Shown here: positions 35,491-45,500 of the stretch, piece by piece
Position numbering within the stretch: the first letter of the stretch is position 1
Layout: every line of letters starts with the position of its first letter
Source of the DNA: Candidatus Ozemibacter sibiricus
GTDB lineage: Bacteria; Muiribacteriota; Ozemobacteria; Ozemobacterales; Ozemobacteraceae
DNA length: 64,000 bases
Direction: 5' to 3'
NCBI GenBank assembly: GCA_003327425.1
Contig: QOQW01000006.1
Location: 62,001 to 126,000 of the forward strand
Position numbers and translations under genes: made by a program
The notes under the pieces: generated by a model
The model's input: only the letters and a program-made list of their open reading frames with translations
Database searches by the model: none
What the model was told of the DNA's origin: nothing

Positions 35491-36288
35491 ATGGCCGAGA
35501 CCCTCTCCACTCTCCGCCATCGGAGCAGCCTTGCGGCTGTCCGGGTGGGGAGGCGTGTCTGCCAGTCAACCGTGCCCCTCTGCGGGCAAACTGCCTGGCG
35601 TGCTGTCAGACGGTGGGGGGGAGTAGGCTTTTTCTTGGCTGTGGTCTTGGTGGGCCTCTCTGCTCCGATCCTGGGGGGGTCGGGCCCTGCTGAGGTCGCC
35701 ACCGCCCCAGCCTCCCAGGAAGCGGCTGCCTCTCGGTGGCCGAACGCGACCAGCAGCTCCGATCTGCCGCCGTTGCCGCCGGGCGAGGAGATCTACGATC
35801 TGCGTCCGCTGCATCCGGTGCCGTTCCCCTGGTTGGCCACCATCGCGCGCTGGACGGCCATGCTGATTCTGGCCTGGGCGGGTTGGCGGTTCCTGCACTG
35901 GTGGCTGGCGCCGGTGCCACGGGTGCCCCGGCCGGCGCGGCCAGTCGATCCCCTCCAGGAGGCCCTGCGCGCGCTCGATCGGTTGCGGGCCTCCCCGCTA
36001 TGGGATCCTTCCCGCGTCAAAGATGTCTGCGAGCGGGTGGCCTTGATTTTGAAGGTTTTCTTGAAGGCCCGGTTCGGTCTGGGCCTGGGAGGAGCCGCGA
36101 CCACCGACGAGCTGCTGGAGGATCTGCGCCGGCAGCGGGTTCCCATCTCGCTCGTCAACCGCTCGGCCGAGCTGCTGGGCCTCTGTGACGAGGTCCGCTA
36201 TGCTCGCGGGTCGCTGGGCGATCGGCCACTCGATCATCTCTACACGCAGGTGCGCGAACTGCTGCTGCGGGGGGATTGGCGGCCATGA
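35491..36288 (+). CDS. DUF4381-like membrane protein of the Bat cluster
   Basis: A 265-residue protein with two hydrophobic segments (about residues 45-65 and 118-136). Between and after them come PPGEEIYDLRPLHPVPFPWL and a helical cytoplasmic domain (about 150-265). The arrangement matches the small membrane protein, often annotated DUF4381, that stands before batA in many Bat operons. Its stop overlaps the start of the next gene by 4 bases (ATGA), so the two are translationally coupled. No enzymatic motif is visible. Confidence 0.7.
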   Translation: MAETLSTLRHRSSLAAVRVGRRVCQSTVPLCGQTAWRAVRRWGGVGFFLAVVLVGLSAPILGGSGPAEVATAPASQEAAASRWPNATSSSDLPPLPPGEEIYDLRPLHPVPFPWLATIARWTAMLILAWAGWRFLHWWLAPVPRVPRPARPVDPLQEALRALDRLRASPLWDPSRVKDVCERVALILKVFLKARFGLGLGGAATTDELLEDLRRQRVPISLVNRSAELLGLCDEVRYARGSLGDRPLDHLYTQVRELLLRGDWRP

Positions 36289-37304
36289 GTCTGCGCTGGT
36301 ACGATCCCGAATTCCTGCTGCTGTTCGCCCTCATTCCCCTCGTGCTGGCCTACAAATTCGTTGTGGTAGGCGGCTTGAAACGTGGCGGCATCCGCTACCC
36401 CCTGGCCAAGCGGGCGATCGAGACCGGCCTCTCCTGGCGGGCGCGGCTCGCCTTCCTGCCCGATCTCGTGCGGGCGCTGGTGCTCAGCCTGGTCGTCCTG
36501 GCCCTGATGCGCCCGCAGTGGGGCATCCAGCGCGAGGAGATCCATCGCCAGGGGATCGACATCATGATCGTGCTGGATGTCTCGGGCAGCATGGCCGCCG
36601 AAGACTTCAAGCCCACCCGGCTGGCCGCCGCCAAAGCCATCACCGAGCGGTTCATCACCGGGTTGCGCGATCACCGGGTCGGTCTGGTCGTCTTCGCCGG
36701 CCTGTCGATGACCCAATGCCCGCTGACCATGGATTATGGCGTCGTCACCGAACTGCTGCGGCGGGCCGACATGCGCATGATCAAGGCCGACGGCACCGCC
36801 ATCGGCGACGGGCTGATCAACGCCGTCTACAAGTTCAAGAAGCCGCGCGGGGAAAAACGGGATCAGATCGTCATTCTGCTTACCGACGGCGAGAACAATG
36901 CCGGGGTCGTCGACCCCCTCGAAGCGGCCAAGATTGCCGCCGATCGCGGGATCCGGGTCTATACGATCGGGGTCGGCAGCCTCGAGGGCGCCCCCATACC
37001 CATCGACACCCCCCACGGGCGGCAGTTCGCCCGCAACCCCGATGGCAGCCTCTACATTCCCCGCATCGATGAGCAATTGTTGAAGGACATGGCCTACATC
37101 ACCAAGGGGCAGTATTTCCGGGCGACCGACAACCAGGCCCTGGAGAAGATCTACGAGACCATCGCCCGGCTCGAAAAAGGCAAGATCGACGTCAGCCGCA
37201 CGGTCCAGTATGCCGAGCGGTTCGGCTGGTTCCTGTGGCCGGCCTTCGGCCTGTTCGTGATCGAGCTCTGGCTGCGCGGCCGCGTCTTCGCGAGGGTGTT
37301 CTGA
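36285..37304 (+). CDS. BatA-like VWA membrane protein
   Basis: A 339-residue membrane protein. Two helices at the N-terminus (about residues 10-28 and 55-78) and one at the C-terminus (about 310-330) frame a VWA domain with a full MIDAS: IVLDVSGSM (DxSxS), later the threonine and aspartate phrase LLTDGENN. Between them comes VGLVVFAGLSMTQCPLT, typical of Bat proteins. The VWA domain would bind metal and partner proteins. It overlaps the previous gene by 4 bases and shares one base with the following gene, so it is coupled on both sides. Confidence 0.9.
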   Translation: MSLRWYDPEFLLLFALIPLVLAYKFVVVGGLKRGGIRYPLAKRAIETGLSWRARLAFLPDLVRALVLSLVVLALMRPQWGIQREEIHRQGIDIMIVLDVSGSMAAEDFKPTRLAAAKAITERFITGLRDHRVGLVVFAGLSMTQCPLTMDYGVVTELLRRADMRMIKADGTAIGDGLINAVYKFKKPRGEKRDQIVILLTDGENNAGVVDPLEAAKIAADRGIRVYTIGVGSLEGAPIPIDTPHGRQFARNPDGSLYIPRIDEQLLKDMAYITKGQYFRATDNQALEKIYETIARLEKGKIDVSRTVQYAERFGWFLWPAFGLFVIELWLRGRVFARVF

Positions 37305-38338
37305 TGTTCCGGGAACCGTGGGTGCTGGGGCTGCTGGCCTTCACGCTGGTGTGGGCCATCCTGCTGGTCCGGGTCATGATGCTCGACCTGCGCCGGCGGC
37401 GGGCGGCCTTTGCGGCCGCCCCCATGCTGCATCGCATCACCGGGCACCAACCGACGCGGCGGCCCGTCGTGAAATGGGGGCTGATGCTGCTCGCCCTGGC
37501 GTGCTTCGGGCTGGCCCTGGCCCGCCCCCAGGGGGGCTTCGTCGAGGAGACGGTCATCGGTCAGGCCCTCGATCTGGTGGTCGCCCTCGATGTGTCGCAA
37601 TCGATGCTGGCCCCCGACGTCAGCGGCAACACCCGTCTCGACGTGGCCAAGGCGCTGGTGGCCCACCTGGTCAACTACCTCAAGCAGGACCGCCTCGGCC
37701 TGGTCGTCTTCGCCGGCGACACCATGGTGCAGAGCCCCTTGTCGCTCGACAAGAACGCCTTCTTGACCTTCCTCGAACGCACCGACCCCTCTTTGCTCAC
37801 CAAGCAGGGGACCAATCTCGCCGCGGCCATCGAGACCAGCCTCGACCGGTTCGACTTCACGGCGTCGCAGGCCCGCGTCATCCTGCTCATCTCCGATGGC
37901 GAAGACCACGATAAAGAACGGCTCGATCGAGCCATCGCCGAGGCGAAGCGCAAGCGGGTGCCGGTCCATACGATCGGCATCGGCAGCAAGGAAGGGTCGT
38001 ATCTGCCGGTCGGGCGCGACGTCTGGGGGCGGGTCATCTACAAGACCTGGCAGGGGGAGCGCGTCGTCACCAGGCTGGATGATCGCATGCTGCGCCGCAT
38101 CGCGCAGGAGACCGGCGGCCGGTTCTTCCGGGCCTCCGACATGGCGACGGCGCGCGAGGTCGCGGCCGGCCTCGAGGCCCTGCCGCGGGCCGCCATCGCG
38201 GGCGGCAGCCAGCTGACGACGCGGGAGCTCTTCTCCTGGCCGCTCCTGGCCGGGTTCCTGCTGTTGTTGCTGGAATGGATGATTTCCGAGCGGATTCCCT
38301 ACGAACGGGAGAAAGACCATTGGTTGAAACGGATCTGA
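37304..38338 (+). CDS. BatB-like VWA membrane protein
   Basis: A 344-residue paralogue of the previous product. Helices at about 8-24, 50-68 and 312-330 flank the VWA domain with VVALDVSQSM (DxSxS), LGLVVFAGDTM and LISDGEDH. Two adjacent VWA proteins with MIDAS sites are the hallmark of Bat (aerotolerance-related) clusters. The A of its ATG is the last base of the preceding TGA stop; no separate ribosome binding site is needed. Function: envelope complex with BatA, BatC and BatD, role in stress tolerance is family knowledge only. Confidence 0.9.
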   Translation: MFREPWVLGLLAFTLVWAILLVRVMMLDLRRRRAAFAAAPMLHRITGHQPTRRPVVKWGLMLLALACFGLALARPQGGFVEETVIGQALDLVVALDVSQSMLAPDVSGNTRLDVAKALVAHLVNYLKQDRLGLVVFAGDTMVQSPLSLDKNAFLTFLERTDPSLLTKQGTNLAAAIETSLDRFDFTASQARVILLISDGEDHDKERLDRAIAEAKRKRVPVHTIGIGSKEGSYLPVGRDVWGRVIYKTWQGERVVTRLDDRMLRRIAQETGGRFFRASDMATAREVAAGLEALPRAAIAGGSQLTTRELFSWPLLAGFLLLLLEWMISERIPYEREKDHWLKRI

Positions 38339-39555
38339 ACCGGAGAAACCCGGCGTGGCTGGCTGATTGGCCGGGCCCTCGCTCGGCGTGGCCAGAACGT
38401 GGGGCTTCCCGACGGCGGCGCGCGCTGTTCCTGGCCGGGCTGGTGCTGGGTGGCCTGCTCTGGTGCGCCGGCGGGCCGGCCGCGGGAGCGCATCCGGCCG
38501 ATGACGTGGCGTGGGCCCAGGCCGCGCTGGCGAAGGGAGATCTCGAGGCGGCCGAAGCCGCCCTGCATCGGGCGCGGTTCGCCGATCCCGATGATCCGCG
38601 CCTGCTATACAACCTTGGCGTCGTCCAATATCGCAAACGGAACTATCTCGACGCCGCCCGCTCCTTCGCCGAGGCGGCGCGCGCCGCCCCAGATCCGGCG
38701 GCACGGGCCGACGCCCTGCATAACCTGGGCAATGCCGCCTATCGCGCCGCCCGCTTCCAGGAAGCGATCGGGGCCTACCAGGCCTCGCTCGATCTGCGGG
38801 AAGACGCCATGACCCGCTACAATCTCGAGCAAGCCCGGAAACGCCTCCAGGAAGAGATGGAACGCCGCGCTCAGACCCAGCCCGACCAACCATCGCCCAC
38901 GGGGGGTCAGCCAGGGCAGGACCAGCCGCAGGGCGGACAAGCCAACTCGTCACCAGGGGGAGAGGGCTCCTCGCAAGGTGGGCAAGACCGGCAACCGAGT
39001 GGGCAGGGCGAGTCGAAACAGGACGGCCAGTCAGCGGAACAGCGAGCCGATCAATCGGGGCAGCAGGGCCCCGATGGCCAGGCCGGGCAGCCTCAGACGG
39101 GGCCGTCGGGCCAGGATCAGGCATCCCGCCCCGACGGGGCCTCGCCGAAGCCGGGAGACCAGGCCCGGACCCCCGATTCCCGGGTCGGTACCGATACCCC
39201 CGAGATGGGGTTGGGCTCGGACACAGCCGAAGTCGGCCCCGAGGGAGAGAAAGAACGCCAGGATCTCGCCATGGCCCAGCCCGATCGCGAGAAACCGCCG
39301 CCGGCCGATATCTCGCAGCGGGCGCGGGCCATGAAGAACATCAAGCTGAATGCCTATGCCGTGGAGAAGCTCCTGCGCGATCTGGAGGAGCGGGAGAAGG
39401 AAGTGCAGCGCCGGTATCGTCGCGACCCGCAACGTGATGATTCCCTCGATGAAGAGTTCGATCCCTTCTTCATGACGCCCGACCAGCTTCGCGATTTCAT
39501 CGATCGCCGCTCGGGCCGTCGGGCTCAGCCGAAATCCGATTCCCCGGACTGGTAA
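38320..39555 (+). CDS. BatC-like TPR membrane protein with a Gln/Gly-rich linker
   Basis: A 411-residue protein. An anchor (about residues 33-56) is followed by TPR repeats (about 60-185; LLYNLGVVQYRKRNYLDAA and HNLGNAAYRAARFQEAIGAY). A long hydrophilic linker rich in Gln, Gly, Pro and Asp (about 190-320) leads to a charged C-terminal helix (about 330-411). BatC proteins have this layout. TTG at 38320 is proposed as the start because GGGAG lies 8-9 bases before it; the alternative ATG at 38275 lacks a ribosome binding site. It overlaps the previous gene by 19 bases. Last gene of the cluster. Confidence 0.82.
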   Translation: MVETDLNRRNPAWLADWPGPRSAWPERGASRRRRALFLAGLVLGGLLWCAGGPAAGAHPADDVAWAQAALAKGDLEAAEAALHRARFADPDDPRLLYNLGVVQYRKRNYLDAARSFAEAARAAPDPAARADALHNLGNAAYRAARFQEAIGAYQASLDLREDAMTRYNLEQARKRLQEEMERRAQTQPDQPSPTGGQPGQDQPQGGQANSSPGGEGSSQGGQDRQPSGQGESKQDGQSAEQRADQSGQQGPDGQAGQPQTGPSGQDQASRPDGASPKPGDQARTPDSRVGTDTPEMGLGSDTAEVGPEGEKERQDLAMAQPDREKPPPADISQRARAMKNIKLNAYAVEKLLRDLEEREKEVQRRYRRDPQRDDSLDEEFDPFFMTPDQLRDFIDRRSGRRAQPKSDSPDW

Positions 39556-39754
39556 AGCGCGAACTGTGTAGCGACCCCGATCGGTAGCCGACCGGCGCGG
39601 CGGAACACCCCCAGGCTTGTCGGAAGGCGCTGGCCGCGTCGGCGGCATCTGATGGGCCAAGGAGCTGTCTGCTGCGAAAAGGAGCGGGAGTGGTCTTTTG
39701 TCGGCCGCAGATTTGAGGTACCATCGGCCCAATGACATCCCGGAGGTGATCTGC

Positions 39755-40249
39755 ATGGCCCAGGCTCCGATCAACAATCCCATTCTGGCCCTGTCGAAGG
39801 AACATCGGTTCATCCTCGAGCAGATGGCTGGCGTCGAAGCCGTCCTCAAACAGCCGGATGCGGAGGCCATGGCGGCCCATCTCCGGTCGATCGAATCAGC
39901 GTTCATGCCCTTTGTCGAGAAGCATTTCCGGTTCGAGGAAGAGGTACTGTTCCCGGCCGCTCTCGAAGCGATGCCGGTGGGGCCCACCATCCGGGTGATC
40001 CTGCAACTGACCCGGGAGCATGGCGAATTCCTGCGGTGGGCCCGCGACCTGTTCGCCTGGGCCCGCTCTTCGCGCCGTTTCGAAGGGCTCGAGGGGGCGG
40101 TCCGTCGACAGGACATCAAGGCGGGAATCGACCTCATCCGACAGCATTCCCACCTCGAGGTCACCGATCTGTTCCCCCGAATCAGCGGCAATCCTCGCTG
40201 CTGCCAGATGATCGAAGCGGTGCTGGCCCGCGGCGTGACGGGCTTCTGA
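39755..40249 (+). CDS. hemerythrin HHE-domain protein
   Basis: A 164-residue four-helix protein. The HHE motifs are complete: KEHRFILEQM, VEKHFRFEEEVLFP, LTREHGEFLRW and IRQHSHLEVTDLFPR, giving the histidines and acidic residues of a di-iron site. Such proteins bind or sense oxygen or nitric oxide, or store iron. Near-perfect ribosome binding site GGAGGTGA stands 6 bases before the ATG, so it may be well expressed. It lies 199 bases after the Bat cluster; a small MTH938-like gene follows. Confidence 0.9.
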   Translation: MAQAPINNPILALSKEHRFILEQMAGVEAVLKQPDAEAMAAHLRSIESAFMPFVEKHFRFEEEVLFPAALEAMPVGPTIRVILQLTREHGEFLRWARDLFAWARSSRRFEGLEGAVRRQDIKAGIDLIRQHSHLEVTDLFPRISGNPRCCQMIEAVLARGVTGF

Positions 40250-40334
40250 ACGCGGCTCGCCGCCGATGTCACTCACCACGTGGCTTCGCCAGGCGCTGGG
40301 GTTTCTGCGTTCTTTCCATTGGGAGCGAACGCTG

Positions 40335-40730
40335 ATGTTCGCTGATCCCGCCGGTCCGATCGAAGCGTTCACCTGGGGACGGTTCGTCATCGCCGGACAG
40401 GAGCACGGGCGGGGCGACCCGGGGGCCGGGCAGGGCAAGGACCTGCGCATTCTGTTCCCGCCCCTGACCGTGACGCGGTGGGCCGAACGCACCGGCCACC
40501 ACCTCCGTATCGACATGATCACCGGGATCTTCGACCAGGGTCTCGAGGTGCTGCTGCTGGGTCTGGGCGCCAATCGGGCCATCGCCTGCCCGCCCGAGCT
40601 GGTCGAGGAGATCCGCCGGCGGGGCATTCCCGCGGTCGAGCTTCATGATACGGCCGCGGCCTGCCGGCGATTCAACGAACTGGTCCGGCAGGGCCGGAAG
40701 GTGGGCCTGCTGGCGCACGGCACCTGCTGA
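40335..40730 (+). CDS. Mth938-like domain (DUF498) protein
   Basis: A 131-residue protein that matches the Mth938 family over its whole length: IEAFTWGRFVIAGQE, LLLGLGANRAI, and ending in TAAACRRFNELVRQGRKVGLLAHGTC. The family includes the human complex I assembly factor NDUFAF3, but bacterial members have no firm role. ATG at 40335 has GGGAG about 9 bases upstream; an in-frame ATG at 40266 would add 23 residues and has no ribosome binding site. It starts 85 bases after the hemerythrin stop. Confidence 0.82.
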   Translation: MFADPAGPIEAFTWGRFVIAGQEHGRGDPGAGQGKDLRILFPPLTVTRWAERTGHHLRIDMITGIFDQGLEVLLLGLGANRAIACPPELVEEIRRRGIPAVELHDTAAACRRFNELVRQGRKVGLLAHGTC

Positions 40731-40994
40731 TCCACCCACCGTCTGTCTTTTGGGGCCGCCTTGGATCCGACGGCCGCAAACCCAGGTCGGCCCGGGGCTC
40801 ATCTTGCCGTTGTTGGCTGGGGCCGAGCTGCCGGTTGGCGGGGGGGCCTGAACGAAACCTCTGCCGGAAAGCGAGAAAAGGGCGACCACCCCAAGGTCCC
40901 TAGGCATCTGGTTGCGAAGGTGGGAGGCATGACGGCCCGTGGGCTGAGTGAGAATTCCTGGGGCATCCATCTGTTGCAAGACCGCGAATCGCAG

Positions 40995-41000
40995 TATGAT
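40995..41000 (+). promoter_or_regulatory. possible -10 element for the zinc-ribbon gene
   Basis: TATGAT 20 bases before the ATG at 41021. A convincing -35 is not seen; TGTTGC lies 17 bp upstream and TTGCAA 15 bp. Confidence 0.35.
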
Positions 41001-41020
41001 GAAAAGTGAGAGCTGCTGAC

Positions 41021-42082
41021 ATGAAGAAGTGTCCGAAATGCGGGAAGTCCTTCCCGGTCGGAGTGGTGATGTGCCCCTTCGATCGGGTTCCGCTTCCCGC
41101 CAGTCCGGGGACGCCGGCGCCGGGGTCCGGGCCAACGGCAAGTCGCCCTGGGTCCAGCGCTTCTCCCGGTATGGCAGCTCCCGCTTCGCCGGGCAGCGGC
41201 CCCCCGGCCCGCGCTCCCGGCATGCCCGGGCTGCCGCCCCGTCCCCCCGGCCCCACAGTGCGTCCCCCCGGCCCGCCGACCTCGACCGATGTGCGTGGTA
41301 CCGGTTTCTATGCTCGCAATGGCTGCTTTACCTTCCTGCTGGCGTTCGTCGGAGTGACGGCCACCCAGATCATCGCTCCCGATCTCAAGGCGCTTACGTG
41401 GATTTTCTGGATCATCGCTCTAACGGTTTCGGGGCAGATCATCGGGCGTTCGCAGGGCCTCGACAAGCAGGAAATCTCCCGCGTCACCAATTGGGGCGCC
41501 GGATTCTTCTTCCTGATGCTCCTCTGCGGAGTGGTCCTGCTCAGCATTGGGGCCTTCCTGGCCAAACCGCCAAGGATGTCCAGCATGTTTCCTCCGCCGT
41601 CTTCTTCCCGCTCGTCATCCCCCTCAGGTGCCAAAGGAACCGGAAAAGATGGCGGGTCGGCCATTCGTGGCTCCCGTGATCTCCCCGAAGACATCGGGGC
41701 CTACCTGCGTTTGGTGGCCGATCTGGGCAAACTGGAGAAAGAAGGGGCGCGGGCTTTCAGTGATAATCCGACCGACGACAAGGTGATCCGCTACCTCGAA
41801 TCGTCTCGATCGGATTGGGTCCGCATGCAGGACCGGTTCGAGGCGCATTCCCCCGGCACCCCCGAGGTGCAGAAGATCCATCGCGAGGTCAAGCGTCATC
41901 TGGCGCGGCGCATCGAGATCCATCGCGACATGGCGATCGCCTTCCGGAACAAGGATGGCCCGCGGCTGGAGCGGCTGGTCCAAGATTTCCAGAACTGCCA
42001 GAACGGCATGGCCCAGGCCGGGAAAGAACTGGGCCAGCTCGCCGTTCAGTACCGGGTCGACGTCAAACGCTACGGTTTCTGA
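41021..42082 (+). CDS. zinc-ribbon membrane protein, function unknown
   Basis: A 353-residue protein that I do not recognise as a known family. It opens with a short zinc-ribbon-like motif (KKCPKCGKSF then MCPFDRVPLP), followed by a Pro/Gly-rich linker (about 30-95) and three hydrophobic segments (about 104-122, 126-143 and 160-185). The C-terminal half (about 215-353) is soluble and largely helical, with KVIRYLESSRSDWVRMQDRF. The first 25 residues are of the kind often found on proteins near bacterial Ser/Thr kinases. It converges with a small zinc-ribbon gene. Confidence 0.7.
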   Translation: MKKCPKCGKSFPVGVVMCPFDRVPLPASPGTPAPGSGPTASRPGSSASPGMAAPASPGSGPPARAPGMPGLPPRPPGPTVRPPGPPTSTDVRGTGFYARNGCFTFLLAFVGVTATQIIAPDLKALTWIFWIIALTVSGQIIGRSQGLDKQEISRVTNWGAGFFFLMLLCGVVLLSIGAFLAKPPRMSSMFPPPSSSRSSSPSGAKGTGKDGGSAIRGSRDLPEDIGAYLRLVADLGKLEKEGARAFSDNPTDDKVIRYLESSRSDWVRMQDRFEAHSPGTPEVQKIHREVKRHLARRIEIHRDMAIAFRNKDGPRLERLVQDFQNCQNGMAQAGKELGQLAVQYRVDVKRYGF

Positions 42083-42130
42083 GCCGAACACGGCTCGGGG
42101 GCGGGTTGGATCGGCCCGGCGGCGCGGCGA

Positions 42131-42529
42131 TCAACCTGGCCGGCGATGGCGGCGGTCGAGTTCCTCGCGGGCATAGCGCAGGCCGATCGGCGTCAGGGCG
42201 GCGGGCTTCTCCTCCAGGATGCGGCGCAGGTGGGCCTCGTCGAGCTGCGCGAAATGCCAGCGCAGGAAATACTCCTCCGATAAAGTGGCTTCCTCTACCT
42301 GGGTCGATCCGCAGGCGGCACAGACGCGCGGGGGCGGGCGTCCGCCCCCGGCCAGCAGGCCGGTCACCAACGAGACGAAGCTGCGGGCCGGCGGCGCCAG
42401 GCGACCGTGGTATCCGCAGTGACGGCAGCGCACGTCGATGGGGATCAACCAGGTGTGGGCGAGGTGGAACGCGGCCAGGTAGATGAACACGGCCACTCCA
42501 CCGAGCAGGACCAGGAGCAGCAGGGGCAT
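42131..42529 (-). CDS. small membrane protein with two CxxC zinc-ribbon pairs
   Basis: A 132-residue protein with an N-terminal helix (about residues 2-25) and two CxxC pairs (CRHCGYHG; VCAACGST) that could form one zinc ribbon. The last 50 residues are charged and helical (EEYFLRWHFAQLDEAHLRRIL). The start at 42529 is preceded by GGAGGTGCCTC. It lies 70 bases after the tandem-kinase gene on the same strand and may be transcribed with it. Function unknown. Confidence 0.7.
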   Translation of the reverse strand: MPLLLLVLLGGVAVFIYLAAFHLAHTWLIPIDVRCRHCGYHGRLAPPARSFVSLVTGLLAGGGRPPPRVCAACGSTQVEEATLSEEYFLRWHFAQLDEAHLRRILEEKPAALTPIGLRYAREELDRRHRRPG

Positions 42530-42599
42530 GAGGCACCTCCATGGTCAACGGGGTTGACAATTCAGACAAGGGTGGCGGGCAGAACGGGCTGACGGTCGG

Positions 42600-45500
42600 T
42601 CATTGCTTCCCTTTCAGGACCTCGAGCCCTTGCAGGGCCTCGGGGTGATTGGGAATGATCTGCAAGACTTTCTGATAGGTGGCGGCAGCGGCCTTGTAAT
42701 CCTGGTAGGAGCCGTGCTCTTCGGCGATGTCGATCAGCGACCGGACGGCCTTCTGTCGCAGTTCTTTGGCTTTGCCGCCGGCCCCCAGCTTTTCGAGGCG
42801 CCGGGCCAGCTCGATGATCGCTCCGACGTTGGTGGCGGCCGAATCGGGCTGCACCAGTTCTTCGAGCCGGGCGATGATGGCGGCCTTATCTTTGGGAAGG
42901 TCGGCATCGGCGGGCGGCGGCGGAGGCGCGGGGACAGCCGGGGGCGCAGCCGGCGTCTTCGGTGGCGTACCGGGCGGGGAGCCAGGTGTGCCCGGTTCGG
43001 GGCGGTCGGCCGGGGCGGTCGGCGGGGCCGACGAGGAATCGGGAGGGGTGGCCGGAGCTTCGCTGACGGTGCCCCCGCCGGCCAGAATCAGCTGCTGGAC
43101 CCGTTTGATCTGGGGATGATTGGGGGACAGCCGGCGAGCCTGGGCGAGGGTCTGGTTGGCGAGATCCCAGGACCGGTAGGAGGTATGTTCTTCGGCGATG
43201 TCGATGAGTGCTTTGACGGCCCGTTCGCGGTAATCAGCCGCCTGGGCCTTGGCCTTTTTCTTGTCGAGAGCCTGTAGCAGGCTGGCGATGGTCTCGACCT
43301 GTCCCAGAACATTCTCGGTGGAGGTCAGCGCATCGAGCTGGGTGACGATCTCCTCGACGGTCAGCTTGGGATCGGCTGTCGGGGTGGAGGAGACGGCCGG
43401 TTCGGCGGTGGAGGGTGGGGCGGAAGAGACGGGTTCTGGAGCCGGCTGCTCGGAGGAGGAAACCGCCTTGACCTTCTCGGCGAGCTGGTCATGGAGCTTC
43501 CTGGCCTCGCCGTCCGGGTCGGGGAGCTTCAAGAACTGCAGCCCCTTCAGGATGCCGAGGGCCTGGCTAGGGTTTCCTTTTGCGAGGCGTCGGGCTTCCG
43601 ATAAATACCGGGCGCGCACGATCGGTTCGAGTTTGGCCACCACCTCTTTCCCTTCATCCTCGAGGAGGGTCTTGAGTTTCGCCGCCAGGCTCTTGGGGGT
43701 GGGCTCGGGGTTGTGTTTGGCGATGATGCCCTGCCAACGGGCGAGCAGCGCGGCTTGTCGGGCCGCTCGGCGTTCGGCGAAGGCTTGCTCCAGGGCAGGC
43801 CGGGCGGGGTCGGTCGCGGACAGCAGCGACAGACCGCGTTTCTGCAGGGCGGCGAACTCGGCGGCGGTGCCGGCCTGGAGGGCCCGCTCGAGCAGGCCAT
43901 CACGGGCCTGCGTCAGCAGGCGGTCGGCCAGGGCGGTCTGCCCGTTGGCCCGCAGGCGAGCGAGGCGCTCGGCCAGTTCGGGAGCATCGCGGGTGAGGAT
44001 CTCGCGGGCCAGGCGTTCAGCTTCCTGGACGGTAGCTTCGGCCTGGGCCCGTTCGGTGGCCAGCCGGCTCAGCAGAGCCTGCTTCTCTTTGGCCATGATG
44101 GGGTGGTCGGGCGCCAGCACCAGGGCTTCTTCGACGATGGCCAGCGCCCGGACGGGGTCGGCCTCGCGGGCGGCCAGCAGGGCTGCCGCATATCGGTCGA
44201 GGAGAGCCTGGCGCCGCTGGGCCGCCTCGGCGGGGCGTTCGAACTCGGTGGCCAGCCGCTGCAGATCAGCGGCGATGTGGGCGGTCGAGGCGGGCGGGGT
44301 GAGGACGGCTAGCCGGGCATCGAGATCGGCTTGGAAGGCGGCAGCGCGGGCCGCCAGGTCGGTCGAAGGGGCGGTGGGGGCGGTCGCCGTCGCCTGGCTT
44401 TCGCCGGCCGGGGAAGAAGCCAGGGATGGAGAGACCGTCGGTGGTTCGGTCACCACCGCCGAAGCGATGGCTGGGGGTGGCGTGGGGGCCACGGCGAGAG
44501 GTGCGGAAGCGACGGGCGCCCCCGTTGCCGTGGCTGCCGCCGTCAGAGCGGTTGCTTCCGGCTTGTCAGGAGAAGCCAGGCTGGTGATGCCGGTCGGAGG
44601 AAGAAGAGCGCTGGGGCCAGAGCCCGTGGCCACGGCTGGAGTGGTGGGGGGCACGGCGGCCACCGACGCCCCCGCCGGAACGGCAGGCGCGACCTCCGCT
44701 CCAGGAGGGGAGATCGGCGGGTGGAGGTCAGACCCTGGGGCGGGAGGCGATGCCCCCGGTTGAGGGGTGGTGGCAAGCCCGGCGACCGACGTCGGCTCGG
44801 GGCCCGGCGTCGACGCGGGCGTCGGAGGCCAGCCGGGCCGGCCCAGGCCGAGCCAGACCCCGAGCCCGACCGCCGCCAAAGCCAGGAAGCCGCCGGCCCA
44901 GATCTTCCAACCGCCGCCCTGCTGCTCGCGCTGAGCGGAATCGAACAGGCTCTTGACGCTCGACCGTTGCTGGCTGAGCCGTTTGCGCCGCGTGAGCGCT
45001 GATTCGGCGCCGCTGGCGGCCGGATTCTGCTCGATGAACTGCTCGAGGGTGGCGATGATCTCGTCGATCTCTGGCCGGTTGGCGGGATCCTTGTCGAGCA
45101 TTCGCCGGACCATGGGCAGAAAGGGCAGGAAGACGCTGCCTTCGGGCAGGGCGGCCATCGGGAGCGTGGCCTGGATATGCTGCAGGGCGATCGAGAGTTC
45201 GGGGTTGCTCGCCTCTTCGGCCTTGAAGGGCGGTTCGCCGAAGATGAGTTCCCAGAAGATGATGCCGACCGAGTAGATGTCAGATTTGGCGGTGATCTCG
45301 CGTTTGCCGGTGCATTGCTCGGGCGACATGTACTGGGGGGTGCCGACCGTCGTGCCGGTGCGGGTGAGGTTGGCGTGGGCCTTGGCGATGCCGAAGTCGA
45401 AGATCTTGAGCAGGCCCTCGCGAGTCACCATGATGTTGCTCGGCTTCAGGTCGCGGTGGATGATGCCCTTGGCGTGGCAGGCCCGCAGGCCTTCCAACAG

